In this document: positions 39,293 to 47,440 of the stretch, piece after piece
Layout of the letters: every line of letters begins with the position of its first letter
Numbering within the stretch: position 1 is the stretch's first letter
Source: an uncultured Alistipes sp.
GTDB taxonomy: Bacteria > Bacteroidota > Bacteroidia > Bacteroidales > Rikenellaceae
Assembly: GCA_910587675.1 (NCBI GenBank)
Contig: CAJUMU010000012.1
Coordinates: 1 to 55,306, forward strand
Direction of reading: 5' to 3'
Length of the DNA: 55,306 nt
Made by a program: the position numbers and the translations under genes
Notes under the pieces: generated by a model
Databases searched by the model: none
Seen by the model: the letters and a program-made list of their open reading frames with translations, nothing else
What the model was told of the DNA's origin: nothing

Positions 39293-41628
39293 TTACCGTT
39301 AAGATCGACTCCGTGGCGTGCGACCTGCGCCGCGAAGATGCGGAACCCGTTCTCGGAAAATTTTACGACTTCGACGCGCTGGCCGATCCCGAAAGCGCGC
39401 GCACGGGCCGCAGCGTCGCGCTGCGTCTGCCCTCCACGCCGCGCAACGACGCTCTTTTGGGCTATGCGCTCGACCCATGTTGCGTCGAGAGGTTCAACGC
39501 GGCGCGGCACGAGGGGACGATAGAGTGCGACGGCGCGGAGCTGTTGCGCGGCGCGGTTCGGCTTACGGGAACGAGGCGGACGGGCGGCGCGGCGCACTAC
39601 ACGATCCGCATCTCGGGCGACGCGGGCGAGTGGGCCGAACGGGCGGCACGGACCCGAATAGGGGCGGCTCTCGGGGATTACTCGCTCACACTCACGGGCG
39701 AGGCGATAGAGAACAGCTGGAGCGACGATTCGCCCGTTAAGTTCCTGCCCGTGCACCGCGACGAATATAGGGCGGCGTACAGCTCGACGAGCATATACCC
39801 GCCGCAGAGGATGATGAGCACGGCGGACTACATGCCGTTTCTCTCCGTCGAGGCTCTCGTGAAGCGCATCTTCGCCGACGCGGGTTACGAGTTGCGGAGC
39901 GAGTTCATGGCGGGCGAGGAGTTTCGCAGCCTCTGCATGAGCGGCCGCTATCGCGCCGCGTCGACCTCGCGGCTGCGCTCGTCGATGGGGTTTTGCGCGG
40001 GCCGCACGAGCGAGGCGACGGCCTCGGCCGACTCTCTGGGGCGGGTATACGTGTCGCCGTTGGTGCTGACCCACTCGCTCGGCGACTTCGTCGATACGGC
40101 CGACGCGGCCCACGGCGCGGAGCTCTACAACCGCAACGGAGTCTTCGCGGTCGATTCCCGAGGGGCGCGCTTCGCCCCCGTGACGACGGTGACCGCGGGG
40201 TTCGAGTTCAGGTTGAAGTACACCACCGACTACCGCATCCTCTCGCGCGAGAGGTTGGAAGGGTTCGATTCGGTGTACGTCGATGCGGGGTGCGACATAC
40301 GGTTCCGCCTCCCGAACCCTTTCGGCGACCGTCGCGCCGCCCTCGTGGCGGGGAACGAATACATGTGCGTCGTATTCGAGCACGAGGCGGGCGCGGCCTA
40401 TCGCCTGATGTGCGGGGGCGTTGCGGTCGCTTCGTGGTCGGGACGCGCGACGAAAGCGGTGATGCCCGCGGCGGCCATCGGAGCGCAGTGCGAGTTGCAA
40501 ATATGCAATGCCGACGGCGGCTGCTCCCCCTATGCGGGCGACTGGGCCATGTACGACGGTTACGTGGAAGAGACGGGTCGCACCGAGGTGGACGTGACGG
40601 TGCAGTCGCCGCCCGAAAGGATCACCCCCTCGTCGCCCAAACGCTTCGCGAGGATGTATCTGCACGGAGCGCGCGAGGGGCAGAGCGTGACGCTCTCCGA
40701 GGAGTGCCGTCTGACGACCGTATTCTCGCCCGCGCCCGCCGAAGGTTCCGCCATCGTGGCGGCCGACATAGCCGACCACGCGATCTCGCAGGCCGAGCTG
40801 CTCGCGGCGTTGCAGCAGATGTTCAACCTGAGGTTCTACACCGACCACGCGCGCAAAAGGGTATATGTCGAGCCGTACGACGACTTTTTCCGCGACGACG
40901 TGCATGACTGGAGCGATCGGGTCGACCTCGCGTGCGACGTCGAGACGTGCGATCTGGCCGCCGAGGTGCACGAGCGGCGGACGCTGGCCTATCGCGCGGA
41001 GGGAGGCGGCGCGGTCGCGCGATTCGAGGCCGAGATCGGCGAACGTCTGGGCGAGTGGAGCTTCGACACCCCCTCGCAGATAGCCTTGCGCGGCGAGCGG
41101 CGCATGGTGAACCCCCTGTTCTGCGCCACGCTCGATGCCGCGGGAGTCTACTCCTCGGCTCCGTCGGCCTCGGTGGTGCAGACGGGCGACCGCGACGTCG
41201 ACGAGGAGGGCGACGAGGCCGTGCGCGTGGTACGTTACGAAGGGTTGCGCGCCCTGCCCGCGGGCGAACGCTGGGGCTATCCCTCCTACGGCGCGAGCTA
41301 CCCCTCGGCGGCGTTCCACCGCGCGGGAGCGGAGCCGTTCACTCTCTGTTTCGAGGATCGCGACGGCGCCGCGGGGCTGCACCGCCGTTACGACGCACAG
41401 TGGCGCGCCGAGGGGTTCCGTCAGGCGGTGGGCGTCACGATGGCCTTGGATCCCGACGAGCTGACAGCCCTTTTGGATTACGAGAGCGACGGCGCGAACG
41501 TACGGTCGCTGTTCCGATTCTATGTCGAGGGGCAGACCGCGCTGTACCGTCTCCGCTCCGTCGAGGAGTACGACACCGCGCGGCACACGGCAAGGTGCGT
41601 GTTCTTCAGAGTCGAAAGAGACGGATAA
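39289..41628 (+). CDS. Large phage-like protein, probable tail hub or tail-tip protein
   Basis: 779 aa, largest protein in the cassette. The N-terminal part (about 1-130) is beta-rich and starts MITVKIDSVACDLRREDAEP. A central region (about 170-460) has many Tyr/Gly strands, like a carbohydrate-binding jelly roll. A later region (about 500-540, QAELLAALQQMFNLRFYTDH then RKRVYVEPYDDFF) recalls baseplate hub proteins. No signal peptide, no proteolytic motif seen. There is no tape-measure gene nearby. Recognition as tail-tip is by size, composition and coupling to the 322-aa gene, not by a firm family match. Confidence 0.5.
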   Translation: MITVKIDSVACDLRREDAEPVLGKFYDFDALADPESARTGRSVALRLPSTPRNDALLGYALDPCCVERFNAARHEGTIECDGAELLRGAVRLTGTRRTGGAAHYTIRISGDAGEWAERAARTRIGAALGDYSLTLTGEAIENSWSDDSPVKFLPVHRDEYRAAYSSTSIYPPQRMMSTADYMPFLSVEALVKRIFADAGYELRSEFMAGEEFRSLCMSGRYRAASTSRLRSSMGFCAGRTSEATASADSLGRVYVSPLVLTHSLGDFVDTADAAHGAELYNRNGVFAVDSRGARFAPVTTVTAGFEFRLKYTTDYRILSRERLEGFDSVYVDAGCDIRFRLPNPFGDRRAALVAGNEYMCVVFEHEAGAAYRLMCGGVAVASWSGRATKAVMPAAAIGAQCELQICNADGGCSPYAGDWAMYDGYVEETGRTEVDVTVQSPPERITPSSPKRFARMYLHGAREGQSVTLSEECRLTTVFSPAPAEGSAIVAADIADHAISQAELLAALQQMFNLRFYTDHARKRVYVEPYDDFFRDDVHDWSDRVDLACDVETCDLAAEVHERRTLAYRAEGGGAVARFEAEIGERLGEWSFDTPSQIALRGERRMVNPLFCATLDAAGVYSSAPSASVVQTGDRDVDEEGDEAVRVVRYEGLRALPAGERWGYPSYGASYPSAAFHRAGAEPFTLCFEDRDGAAGLHRRYDAQWRAEGFRQAVGVTMALDPDELTALLDYESDGANVRSLFRFYVEGQTALYRLRSVEEYDTARHTARCVFFRVERDG

Positions 41629-41640
41629 AAGGGGCGCGGG

Positions 41641-41740
41641 CCCGCGGTTCGCCGACGGCGGCAGGATTGCACGAGCCTTGCGCGAGTTGCAGTCCGCCGC
41701 GGTGAGGCGGCGGCGAACTGCGCGGTTCTTCGAATCGCAG
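41641..41740 (-). repeat. Intergenic repeat, family C (copy 5, inverted)
   Basis: GCGGTTCGCCGACGGCGG, GCACGAGCCTTGCGCGAG, GCGGCGGCGAACTGCGC and tip GCGGTTCTTCGAATCGC. It lies inside the phage-derived cassette between the 779-aa gene and the protease gene. Confidence 0.8.
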
Positions 41741-41782
41741 AAGAAGATATTTCAACCAAACCAAAAACCTTAAACCTTACTT

Positions 41783-42880
41783 ATGCAAACCAAAATCACG
41801 ATCAGAAACGAGGCGCAGACCTGTTACATCGACATCGAGGGCATAATCGGCGTGCCCGAGCAGAATCAATTCGACAATGCGGCCTCGCGCGTGGCCACCT
41901 ATGAGACGTTCCGTCGCGAGGTGGCGCGCATAGCCGAAGTGGCTGCCGCGTCGGTGGTGGTGAACATCCGTTCGACGGGCGGCGACGTGAACGACGCCCT
42001 GCTTATCTACGAGGCGTTGCAGTCGCTCGGCGCGCGCATCACCACCCGCTGTTACGGCTATACGGCCTCGGCCGCGACCATCATCGCGCAGGCCGCCGAC
42101 GAGGGTCGCCGCGAGATCTCGTCCAACGCCCTCTATCTCATCCACAACTCCACGTGCGCCATCGAGGGCAACTCGGCGACGTTGCAGGGCCGCGCCGAGC
42201 TGCTGCGCAAGACCGACGCCCGTCTGGCCCGCCTCTATGCCGACCGCTCGGGACGCGACGAGGGGAGCTTCGCCGAACTGATGGCCGAGAACGACGGCGC
42301 GGGCCGCTGGCTCACAGCCGAGGAGACCGTCGAGGCGGGATTGGCCGACCGCATAATCGACGCCCTGCTGACGGGCGTGTCCATTCCCGATCCCGATTCG
42401 GCTGAGCCTCCCGTCCCCGAGGCTCCCGATCCCGTCGCGCCGAATCCCGACTCGCAGAGCGGCGGAGCCATGCCCTCGGCGCGCGCCGAGACGGTCGGAG
42501 TGGTCGATTCGGTGGCGGGGACCATAGCGCGCTATCTGCTGCGCCGCTTCGCCTATCGCTGGGAGCAGTTCATGGAGCGCATGCGCGAGAAGCGCGAGGC
42601 GAAACAAGAGGCGCGGCGCGAGCGGAAAAAGGTCGATATTCCCGCCGAGCCGCAACCGTCGAAGGGCGCCGAACACACCGACAAAAAGCCCGCAGCGGGC
42701 GGCGACGCGTCGGTTCGGGCAGCCGTCGCGACCGCGCCGATCGCTTTCGACGAGGGGCAGAGGCGTTACGGCCGCACCGACGTGGAGCCCGCGGAGGATC
42801 CCTCGATGAACGCTCCCCGCTCGCAGGCGAACGAACGAGCGTATTCCGACGACGCCAAGGCGTTCGCAGCGCGGGCGTAA
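41783..42880 (+). CDS. ClpP-type prohead (head-maturation) protease with scaffold-like tail
   Basis: 365 aa. Residues about 1-195 form a ClpP/S14-like protease: Ser96 in GYTASAATI, His121 in LYLIHNSTC and Asp171 in ENDGAGRWLTAEE give the triad with ClpP-like spacing. Such enzymes cleave the scaffold and capsid during HK97-type head assembly. A Pro-rich linker (about 205-230) and a long charged helical tail (about 255-320, KREAKQEARRERKK) look like a fused scaffold domain, which is known in phage proteases. The capsid gene follows. All catalytic residues are intact. Confidence 0.88.
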   Translation: MQTKITIRNEAQTCYIDIEGIIGVPEQNQFDNAASRVATYETFRREVARIAEVAAASVVVNIRSTGGDVNDALLIYEALQSLGARITTRCYGYTASAATIIAQAADEGRREISSNALYLIHNSTCAIEGNSATLQGRAELLRKTDARLARLYADRSGRDEGSFAELMAENDGAGRWLTAEETVEAGLADRIIDALLTGVSIPDPDSAEPPVPEAPDPVAPNPDSQSGGAMPSARAETVGVVDSVAGTIARYLLRRFAYRWEQFMERMREKREAKQEARRERKKVDIPAEPQPSKGAEHTDKKPAAGGDASVRAAVATAPIAFDEGQRRYGRTDVEPAEDPSMNAPRSQANERAYSDDAKAFAARA

Positions 42881-42901
42881 CGCCGAATCCCGTTTTCGAA
42901 C

Positions 42902-43007
42902 GGCAGCCTCCGCGGTTCGCCGACGGCGGAAGACATGCACGAGCCTTGTGCGAGTCGCAGTTCGCCGCCGCCCCACTGCGGCGGACTGCGCGACTCAGAG
43001 AGTCGCA
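42902..43007 (-). repeat. Intergenic repeat, family C (copy 6, inverted)
   Basis: GCGGTTCGCCGACGGCGGAA, GCACGAGCCTTGTGCGAG, GCAGTTCGCCGCCGCCCCAC and tip GCGACTCAGAGAGTCGC. It separates the protease and capsid genes. Confidence 0.8.
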
Positions 43008-43151
43008 AATACCTCTTTGTAATAAACATACGTTACCTTTTGCTCGGCCAAAAGGTAACCGAAAAACCGCCGCGGTGAATATTGCGGTTTTCCAAACTGC
43101 TCCGTTTCTACTTCAATACTACCCTAATCAACCCATCAAAACTTCAATCAA

Positions 43152-44144
43152 ATGTCAAACATCATCGTAAACCCCAAGAACTACACCGGCCGCGAGCTGG
43201 AAACCATCTTCTTCCGTCCTCTGCTCTCGGGCCCCTCGGCCGAGTCGCTCGGCATACGCGTCCTCTACAACATGCCCATGCCCACCGTGGTGCAGATGTG
43301 GGACCACTCGACCAACGTCCTCGCCCCGTTCGACAAGAACTCGGCGTGGAGCGGCGGCAACAAGAGCGTCCACTACCAGAAGACCATCCCCATGGCCCGC
43401 GTGAAGGCCGAGAACGCCTTTTCGGCGAGCGACTACTTCTCGACCATCTTCGAGCTCATCACCAATCGCAGCGACGTGAACATGGAGGACCTGACGGGCA
43501 CCGAGCTGGAGGCCGCCGAGACCGAGCTGTTCCGCCGCGCCATAGCCGAGAGCATCCGCATGAACCTCTGGTTGGGCGACAAGGGCAACACCTACCAGAC
43601 GGGCTACAACGCTTTCGACGGATTGCTGAAGATAGTCACCGACCGCGTGAAGGCGAACGCGTTCCATTACTCGAACAAAAATCTGGACGGCCATCTGGGC
43701 GACTACTCCATCCGCGACGTGCTCGACATGACCGTCCGCAACGCCAGTCCGCGCCTCAAGGGGCTCTATCAGGAGGGGCAGACGGCCTTCTTCGTCTCGC
43801 CCGTCATCTATTCGCTCTACGAGTCGTATCTGGACAACAACTTCGGCGCGGCGACCTACACCGACACCCAGACGGGCCGCAAGATGCTCTCGTATCACGG
43901 ATTCCCCGTCATAGAGGTCAACCTCGAACCCGCCATAAGCAACACTTCGCTCTCGTCCAACTTCTGCATCTTCACCGACCGACGCAATCTGGTGATGGCC
44001 GTCAACACCGCCGACAGCCCGGGCTCGGAGGTGCGCATGTGGTACAACCCCGACGAGATGGAGAATCGCCAGCGAGCCGTGTTCGCCATCGGCTGCGAGA
44101 TCCTCGACGACGATCTGGTGTCGGCTTACATCAACGCGGAGTAA
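43152..44144 (+). CDS. Phage major capsid protein
   Basis: 330 aa, size typical of an HK97-fold capsid subunit. It lies directly after the prohead protease. N-terminal NPKNYTGRELETIFFRPLLS, then SLGIRVLYNMPMPTVVQMWD and NKSVHYQKTIPMARVKAE, with mid-domain helices and the C-terminal strands NFCIFTDRRNLVMAV and RAVFAIGCEILDDDLV, a pattern I associate with Bacteroidetes phage capsids. It is intact, and codon usage and GC match the host. The next gene starts 3 bp after its stop. Confidence 0.8.
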   Translation: MSNIIVNPKNYTGRELETIFFRPLLSGPSAESLGIRVLYNMPMPTVVQMWDHSTNVLAPFDKNSAWSGGNKSVHYQKTIPMARVKAENAFSASDYFSTIFELITNRSDVNMEDLTGTELEAAETELFRRAIAESIRMNLWLGDKGNTYQTGYNAFDGLLKIVTDRVKANAFHYSNKNLDGHLGDYSIRDVLDMTVRNASPRLKGLYQEGQTAFFVSPVIYSLYESYLDNNFGAATYTDTQTGRKMLSYHGFPVIEVNLEPAISNTSLSSNFCIFTDRRNLVMAVNTADSPGSEVRMWYNPDEMENRQRAVFAIGCEILDDDLVSAYINAE

Positions 44145-44147
44145 CCT

Positions 44148-44597
44148 ATGGCCCTACCCGATTTCTACAAACCCGTGGGCGGGGTGGTCGCGGCGGAGCT
44201 CTTTCCCGTCGGCGGCCTCGCCTCGCCACGGGAGATGGTCGCGGGCCGCGGCGTCGCCGTGCCGCTCATGGACGACGGGTCGTCGTACGAGGAGGAGTTC
44301 TCCGCCCGCGACGGGCAGGTGAGCGTGCTCCACACCCTCGCGCTCTGCTCCGACCGCAAGCTCGCCGCCGAGTGGTTCGATCGGGATTTTCTGCGCCGCT
44401 GCGCCGCCGAAGGAGTCGCAGCCGTGGTCGAGACGGCCACGGGCGAGAAGATCGTGGCGGGGTGGTGCCCGCGTTTCGGATTCGAGCAGGCGTTGCGGCT
44501 GCAATCGCTGCGGTTCCTCTCGGGCGAGCGGCCCAACGACTCGCCGCGGGTGAAGCTCACGCTCGCGTGCCGCGACGTAAGCTCGGCTTTCGAGTGA
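44148..44597 (+). CDS. Small phage-like protein coupled to the capsid gene
   Basis: 149 aa, family not recognised. Gly/Val-rich N-terminus (YKPVGGVVAAELFPVGGLAS), a possible beta strand pair and C-terminal SPRVKLTLACRDVSSAF. It starts 3 bp after the capsid stop, so it is probably made together with capsid; head decoration, tail-tube or head-tail joining are possible roles. No evidence decides between them. Confidence 0.5.
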   Translation: MALPDFYKPVGGVVAAELFPVGGLASPREMVAGRGVAVPLMDDGSSYEEEFSARDGQVSVLHTLALCSDRKLAAEWFDRDFLRRCAAEGVAAVVETATGEKIVAGWCPRFGFEQALRLQSLRFLSGERPNDSPRVKLTLACRDVSSAFE

Positions 44598-44659
44598 AAA
44601 GCTTAGGCGGAACGACGAGGTGCAAACATCTTCCTTAACCGATAAAACGAATCTCAAAC

Positions 44660-45883
44660 ATGGAACAAAACAGAACAAAAAGCGCGGTGGCGGTGGGCGA
44701 CCGAAGTCCCGAGCCGCTTTTCGCCATATCGCGGCGCACGGTGCGGAGCGACAAATTCTGGCGTTGGGGCGACGACAACATGCTGCCCTACGCCCTTTCG
44801 CTCATGTCGCGCCGATCGACCACCCACCGCCGCATAATAAACGACAAGGCCGACTACATAGCGGGCAAGGGATTCTCGTTCGACGAGCGTCTGCCCCTGC
44901 TGGGGCGCATGGCGGGACGCATCAACGGCGACGGCGAGTCGCTGCGCACGGTGATGAGCCGTCTGGCGTTCGACAAGTCGTTGATGGGAAACGCGTTTCT
45001 CGAAGCCGTCACCGACGAGAAGCGGTCGTTCCTCTCGCTCTACCATCAGGACGCTTCGCGCTGCCGCATAGCGCGCGACGGCCGCCACGTGATGCTGCAC
45101 CACGACTGGAGCGCGTTCAACCCCGACGAGGCGCGCACGCTGCCGCTCTATCCGCTGTTCGAGAAGCAGGGCGACGGCTCGATGCGCACGGTGATACATT
45201 ACAAGGAGTACGAACCGATGTTCACCCATTACGGCGTGCCGAAGTATATCGCGGGCATGGGCGTGTCGGCCATAGCCTACAAGACCGACTGCTGGAACAT
45301 CGCGCGTCTCGACAACTCGTTCCAGCTCTCGGGCGTGATGATGCTCGACGCCACGGCCGACAGCGAAGCCGAAGCCGAGCGCATAGTGCGCATGGCCGAG
45401 CAGCGTTTCGCCGGCAACCCGGGGCAGGTGATGTTCGTCATCAAGGAGGGCTCCGAGACCGACAATTCGCGCTTCATACCCATCGAGGCGCGCAACGAAG
45501 GCGACTGGAGCGCGTTGCACGAGCAGGCCACGAGCGACATCGTGATAGCCCACTCGTGGTTCCGCTCGCTCAGCGGACTCGACTACTCGTCGGGATTCAG
45601 CTCGGAACGCATCCTGCACGAGTACGAAGTGGCGCTCAACACCGTCATTCTGGCCGAGCAGGAGGAGCTGATGGAGCCCGTCAAAAGTCTCATAAGCGAG
45701 GTGACGGGCGTCGACGCCTCGTCGCTGGAGATCGTGAACCGTCCCCCGACCCGTTCGAAGCCCATATACATGAAGGTGTGGGAGGCGCGCAAGGCCGACG
45801 GACTCGAATTCGATCCCGACGACGAACGCCAGCAGCCCTATCTGTCGCAGATCACCAAGTACAACATAACCAGAATAGATTAG
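44660..45883 (+). CDS. Phage portal protein (PBSX/HK97-like)
   Basis: 407 aa. Portal proteins form the dodecameric ring at one capsid vertex through which DNA passes. Blocks supporting this: FWRWGDDNMLPYALSLMSRR, HRRIINDKADYIAGKGF, VMSRLAFDKSLMGNAFLEAV, IHYKEYEPMFTHYGVPKYIA, the long helix with ATADSEAEAERIVRMAEQRF, GNPGQVMFVIKEGSETD and LHEYEVALNTVILAEQEEL. It lies downstream of the capsid gene, whereas portals usually precede the protease. No terminase gene is seen on either side. Confidence 0.82.
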   Translation: MEQNRTKSAVAVGDRSPEPLFAISRRTVRSDKFWRWGDDNMLPYALSLMSRRSTTHRRIINDKADYIAGKGFSFDERLPLLGRMAGRINGDGESLRTVMSRLAFDKSLMGNAFLEAVTDEKRSFLSLYHQDASRCRIARDGRHVMLHHDWSAFNPDEARTLPLYPLFEKQGDGSMRTVIHYKEYEPMFTHYGVPKYIAGMGVSAIAYKTDCWNIARLDNSFQLSGVMMLDATADSEAEAERIVRMAEQRFAGNPGQVMFVIKEGSETDNSRFIPIEARNEGDWSALHEQATSDIVIAHSWFRSLSGLDYSSGFSSERILHEYEVALNTVILAEQEELMEPVKSLISEVTGVDASSLEIVNRPPTRSKPIYMKVWEARKADGLEFDPDDERQQPYLSQITKYNITRID

Positions 45884-45892
45884 GCGCCGTTC

Positions 45893-45989
45893 GGGGCCGC
45901 AGCCTGCGGAGCTCGCGTGTGAGCAATCGCGAACAACAGCGGGCCTCCGCGGGGCAGAGGCTGCGGCCCGCGCGACTCTGCGAGTCGCA
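45893..45989 (+). repeat. Intergenic repeat, family A (copy 7)
   Basis: Full A element with tip palindrome GCGACTCTGCGAGTCGC; middle reads CTCGCGTGTGAGCAATCGCG. It lies between the portal and connector genes. Confidence 0.88.
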
Positions 45990-46024
45990 AAACACGCCTC
46001 GTCATTCCAAACCTTGAAACTGTC

Positions 46025-46498
46025 ATGAACAACATTATCACACCCGCCGAAACGGTACGCCTCGCGTTCACCGACGGCGAATACGTCTCGCCCGAAGCCA
46101 TCGGCGAGGCCGACATCGAAGCCGCTCTCCGCCGCCGCATAGAGCCCGTGGCGGGGCGCGCGCTGTGCGAAGCGATGCGCGAGGGGGCCTATCCCGACTT
46201 CGTGAGCGAGTATGCGGCTCCCGCCCTCGCGCTCTGCGTGCGTCTGGTGGTGCAGCCGCGTCTGAACGCCGCCACGGGGCAGACGGGACTGGCCGTGCCC
46301 GCGGGCGCGAACCGCAAGGCCGCCGACGCCGCGACCCGCGCCGAACTGATGCGCGCCTTGCGCATCAGGGCCCGCGAGGCGGTGCGCCGCATGTCCGACT
46401 ACCTCGACGCCCACGCCGCCTCGATGGCGGAGTACGATCCCGACGACAACATCCTTAAACGCTGCTGCTGCGATGGAGGCTTTGTACAGATACGCTAA
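46025..46498 (+). CDS. Phage head-tail connector-like protein
   Basis: 157 aa, largely helical. It opens with IITPAETVRLAFTDGEYVSP, the sort of N-terminus seen in gp6-like head-tail connector proteins, and has helices EADIEAALRRRIEPVAG and RAELMRALRIRAREAVRRMSDYL, ending in a Cys-rich stretch (RCCCDGG). The assignment rests on size, helix content and the place after the portal. Its 3' end overlaps the holin gene by 26 bp. Confidence 0.6.
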   Translation: MNNIITPAETVRLAFTDGEYVSPEAIGEADIEAALRRRIEPVAGRALCEAMREGAYPDFVSEYAAPALALCVRLVVQPRLNAATGQTGLAVPAGANRKAADAATRAELMRALRIRAREAVRRMSDYLDAHAASMAEYDPDDNILKRCCCDGGFVQIR

Positions 46499-46898
46499 CG
46501 GCTGCGCGGGGAGCCTCGTCGCGCTCTTCGCTCCCGTCGCGCCCCTCATGTGGTGCGTGGCGGCATTCATCGGCGTCGACTTCGCGACGGGGGTGGCAGC
46601 CTCGCGCGCCGAGGCCCGACGCGACGGCCGCGCATGGTATTTCGAGAGCCGCGAGGCGTGGCGCACCGTGCGCAAGCTGGGCTTCGCCATAGTCGCCATC
46701 GCCATGGCCCGCATCGTCGACACGTTGCCCGCGGGGTTGTTCCCGCCCGATTTCGCGCGGCTCTTCGCAGGCTTCGTGTGCGGCGTGGAGATGTGGTCGT
46801 TTCTCGAAAACGCCTGCCGCATGGGCGACTCGCGGCTGCTGCGCCGTCTGCGCCGCTTCGTGAGGGAGACCGAAAGAGGGGAGGTGCGCGATGAGTAG
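46473..46898 (+). CDS. Phage holin-like membrane protein
   Basis: 141 aa with three predicted membrane helices (about 9-25, 24-42 and 68-88) and a short cytoplasmic tail of basic residues. The FIGVDFATGVAASRAEARRD motif after helix 2 is typical of the phage holin_4 / toxin-secretion holin family, which makes membrane holes for lysis. It overlaps genes on both sides (26 bp upstream, 8 bp downstream), a compact lysis-module arrangement. Confidence 0.75.
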   Translation: MEALYRYANGCAGSLVALFAPVAPLMWCVAAFIGVDFATGVAASRAEARRDGRAWYFESREAWRTVRKLGFAIVAIAMARIVDTLPAGLFPPDFARLFAGFVCGVEMWSFLENACRMGDSRLLRRLRRFVRETERGEVRDE

Positions 46899-47292
46899 AG
46901 GCATAGCCAATCGCAACCCGGGCAATATCCGCCGCTCGCGGGTGCGTTACCGCGGCGAGGTGCGCCCCTCGCGCGATCCCGACTTCAAGCAGTTCGAATC
47001 GATGGAGTGGGGCTACCGCGCCATGTTCGTGCTGCTCGACACCTACCGCCTGCGATACGGACTCGATACCCTGCGCCGCATGATCTCGCGTTACGCCCCT
47101 CCCGAGGAGAACCACACCGCCCTCTACATCGACGCCGTGTGCGACATGACGGGCGTCGGGGCCGACGAGCCGATCGACACCCGCGACCGCGCCACGATGG
47201 TGCCCGTCGTGGCGGCCATGTCGCAGATCGAGAACGGCGTTCGCGCGGCGCGCTCCGAGGTGGAGCGCGGGTTCGATCTGGCGGGATTCTGA
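46891..47292 (+). CDS. Phage structural protein P5-like / lysis-module protein
   Basis: 133 aa beginning MSRGIANRNPGNIRRSRV, a signature of Bacteroidetes phage proteins usually labelled structural protein P5 or endolysin-like. SMEWGYRAMFVLLDTYRLRY and RRMISRYAPPEENHTALYI fit a small helical domain like those found with lysozyme-type muralytic proteins. It overlaps the holin gene by 8 bp, so the two form the lysis unit. It is the last gene of the cassette; enzymatic activity is not proven by the sequence. Confidence 0.7.
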   Translation: MSRGIANRNPGNIRRSRVRYRGEVRPSRDPDFKQFESMEWGYRAMFVLLDTYRLRYGLDTLRRMISRYAPPEENHTALYIDAVCDMTGVGADEPIDTRDRATMVPVVAAMSQIENGVRAARSEVERGFDLAGF

Positions 47293-47409
47293 ACGGAGGT
47301 TCGAGGCGGAGGCGTGCCGTCGGTCGGCGCGGATTATATGTGGTGATCCAATCGCTCGGTTTTTTGCTCTATGTGGAGGCGGGCGGGAGGCGTATGCGGA
47401 TAAAATTCA

Positions 47410-47417
47410 TATATTTG
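47410..47417 (+). promoter_or_regulatory. Putative -7 element of the GH78 gene
   Basis: TATATTTG 23 bp before ATG 47441. No TTTG at the expected -33. Confidence 0.5.
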
Positions 47418-47440
47418 CGATATAACCCAATCGCTTAGTT

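Noticed and set aside
39109..41586. 825-residue open frame antisense to the 779-aa phage-like gene
   Set aside because: GC-rich codons leave the antisense frame open; composition is Arg/His/Gly-rich with no recognisable fold, and the sense gene is coupled to its neighbour by an ATGA overlap.
44654..46822. 722-residue frame antisense to portal, connector and holin genes
   Set aside because: It runs through several genes and a repeat, and shows Arg/Ala/His-rich shadow composition.
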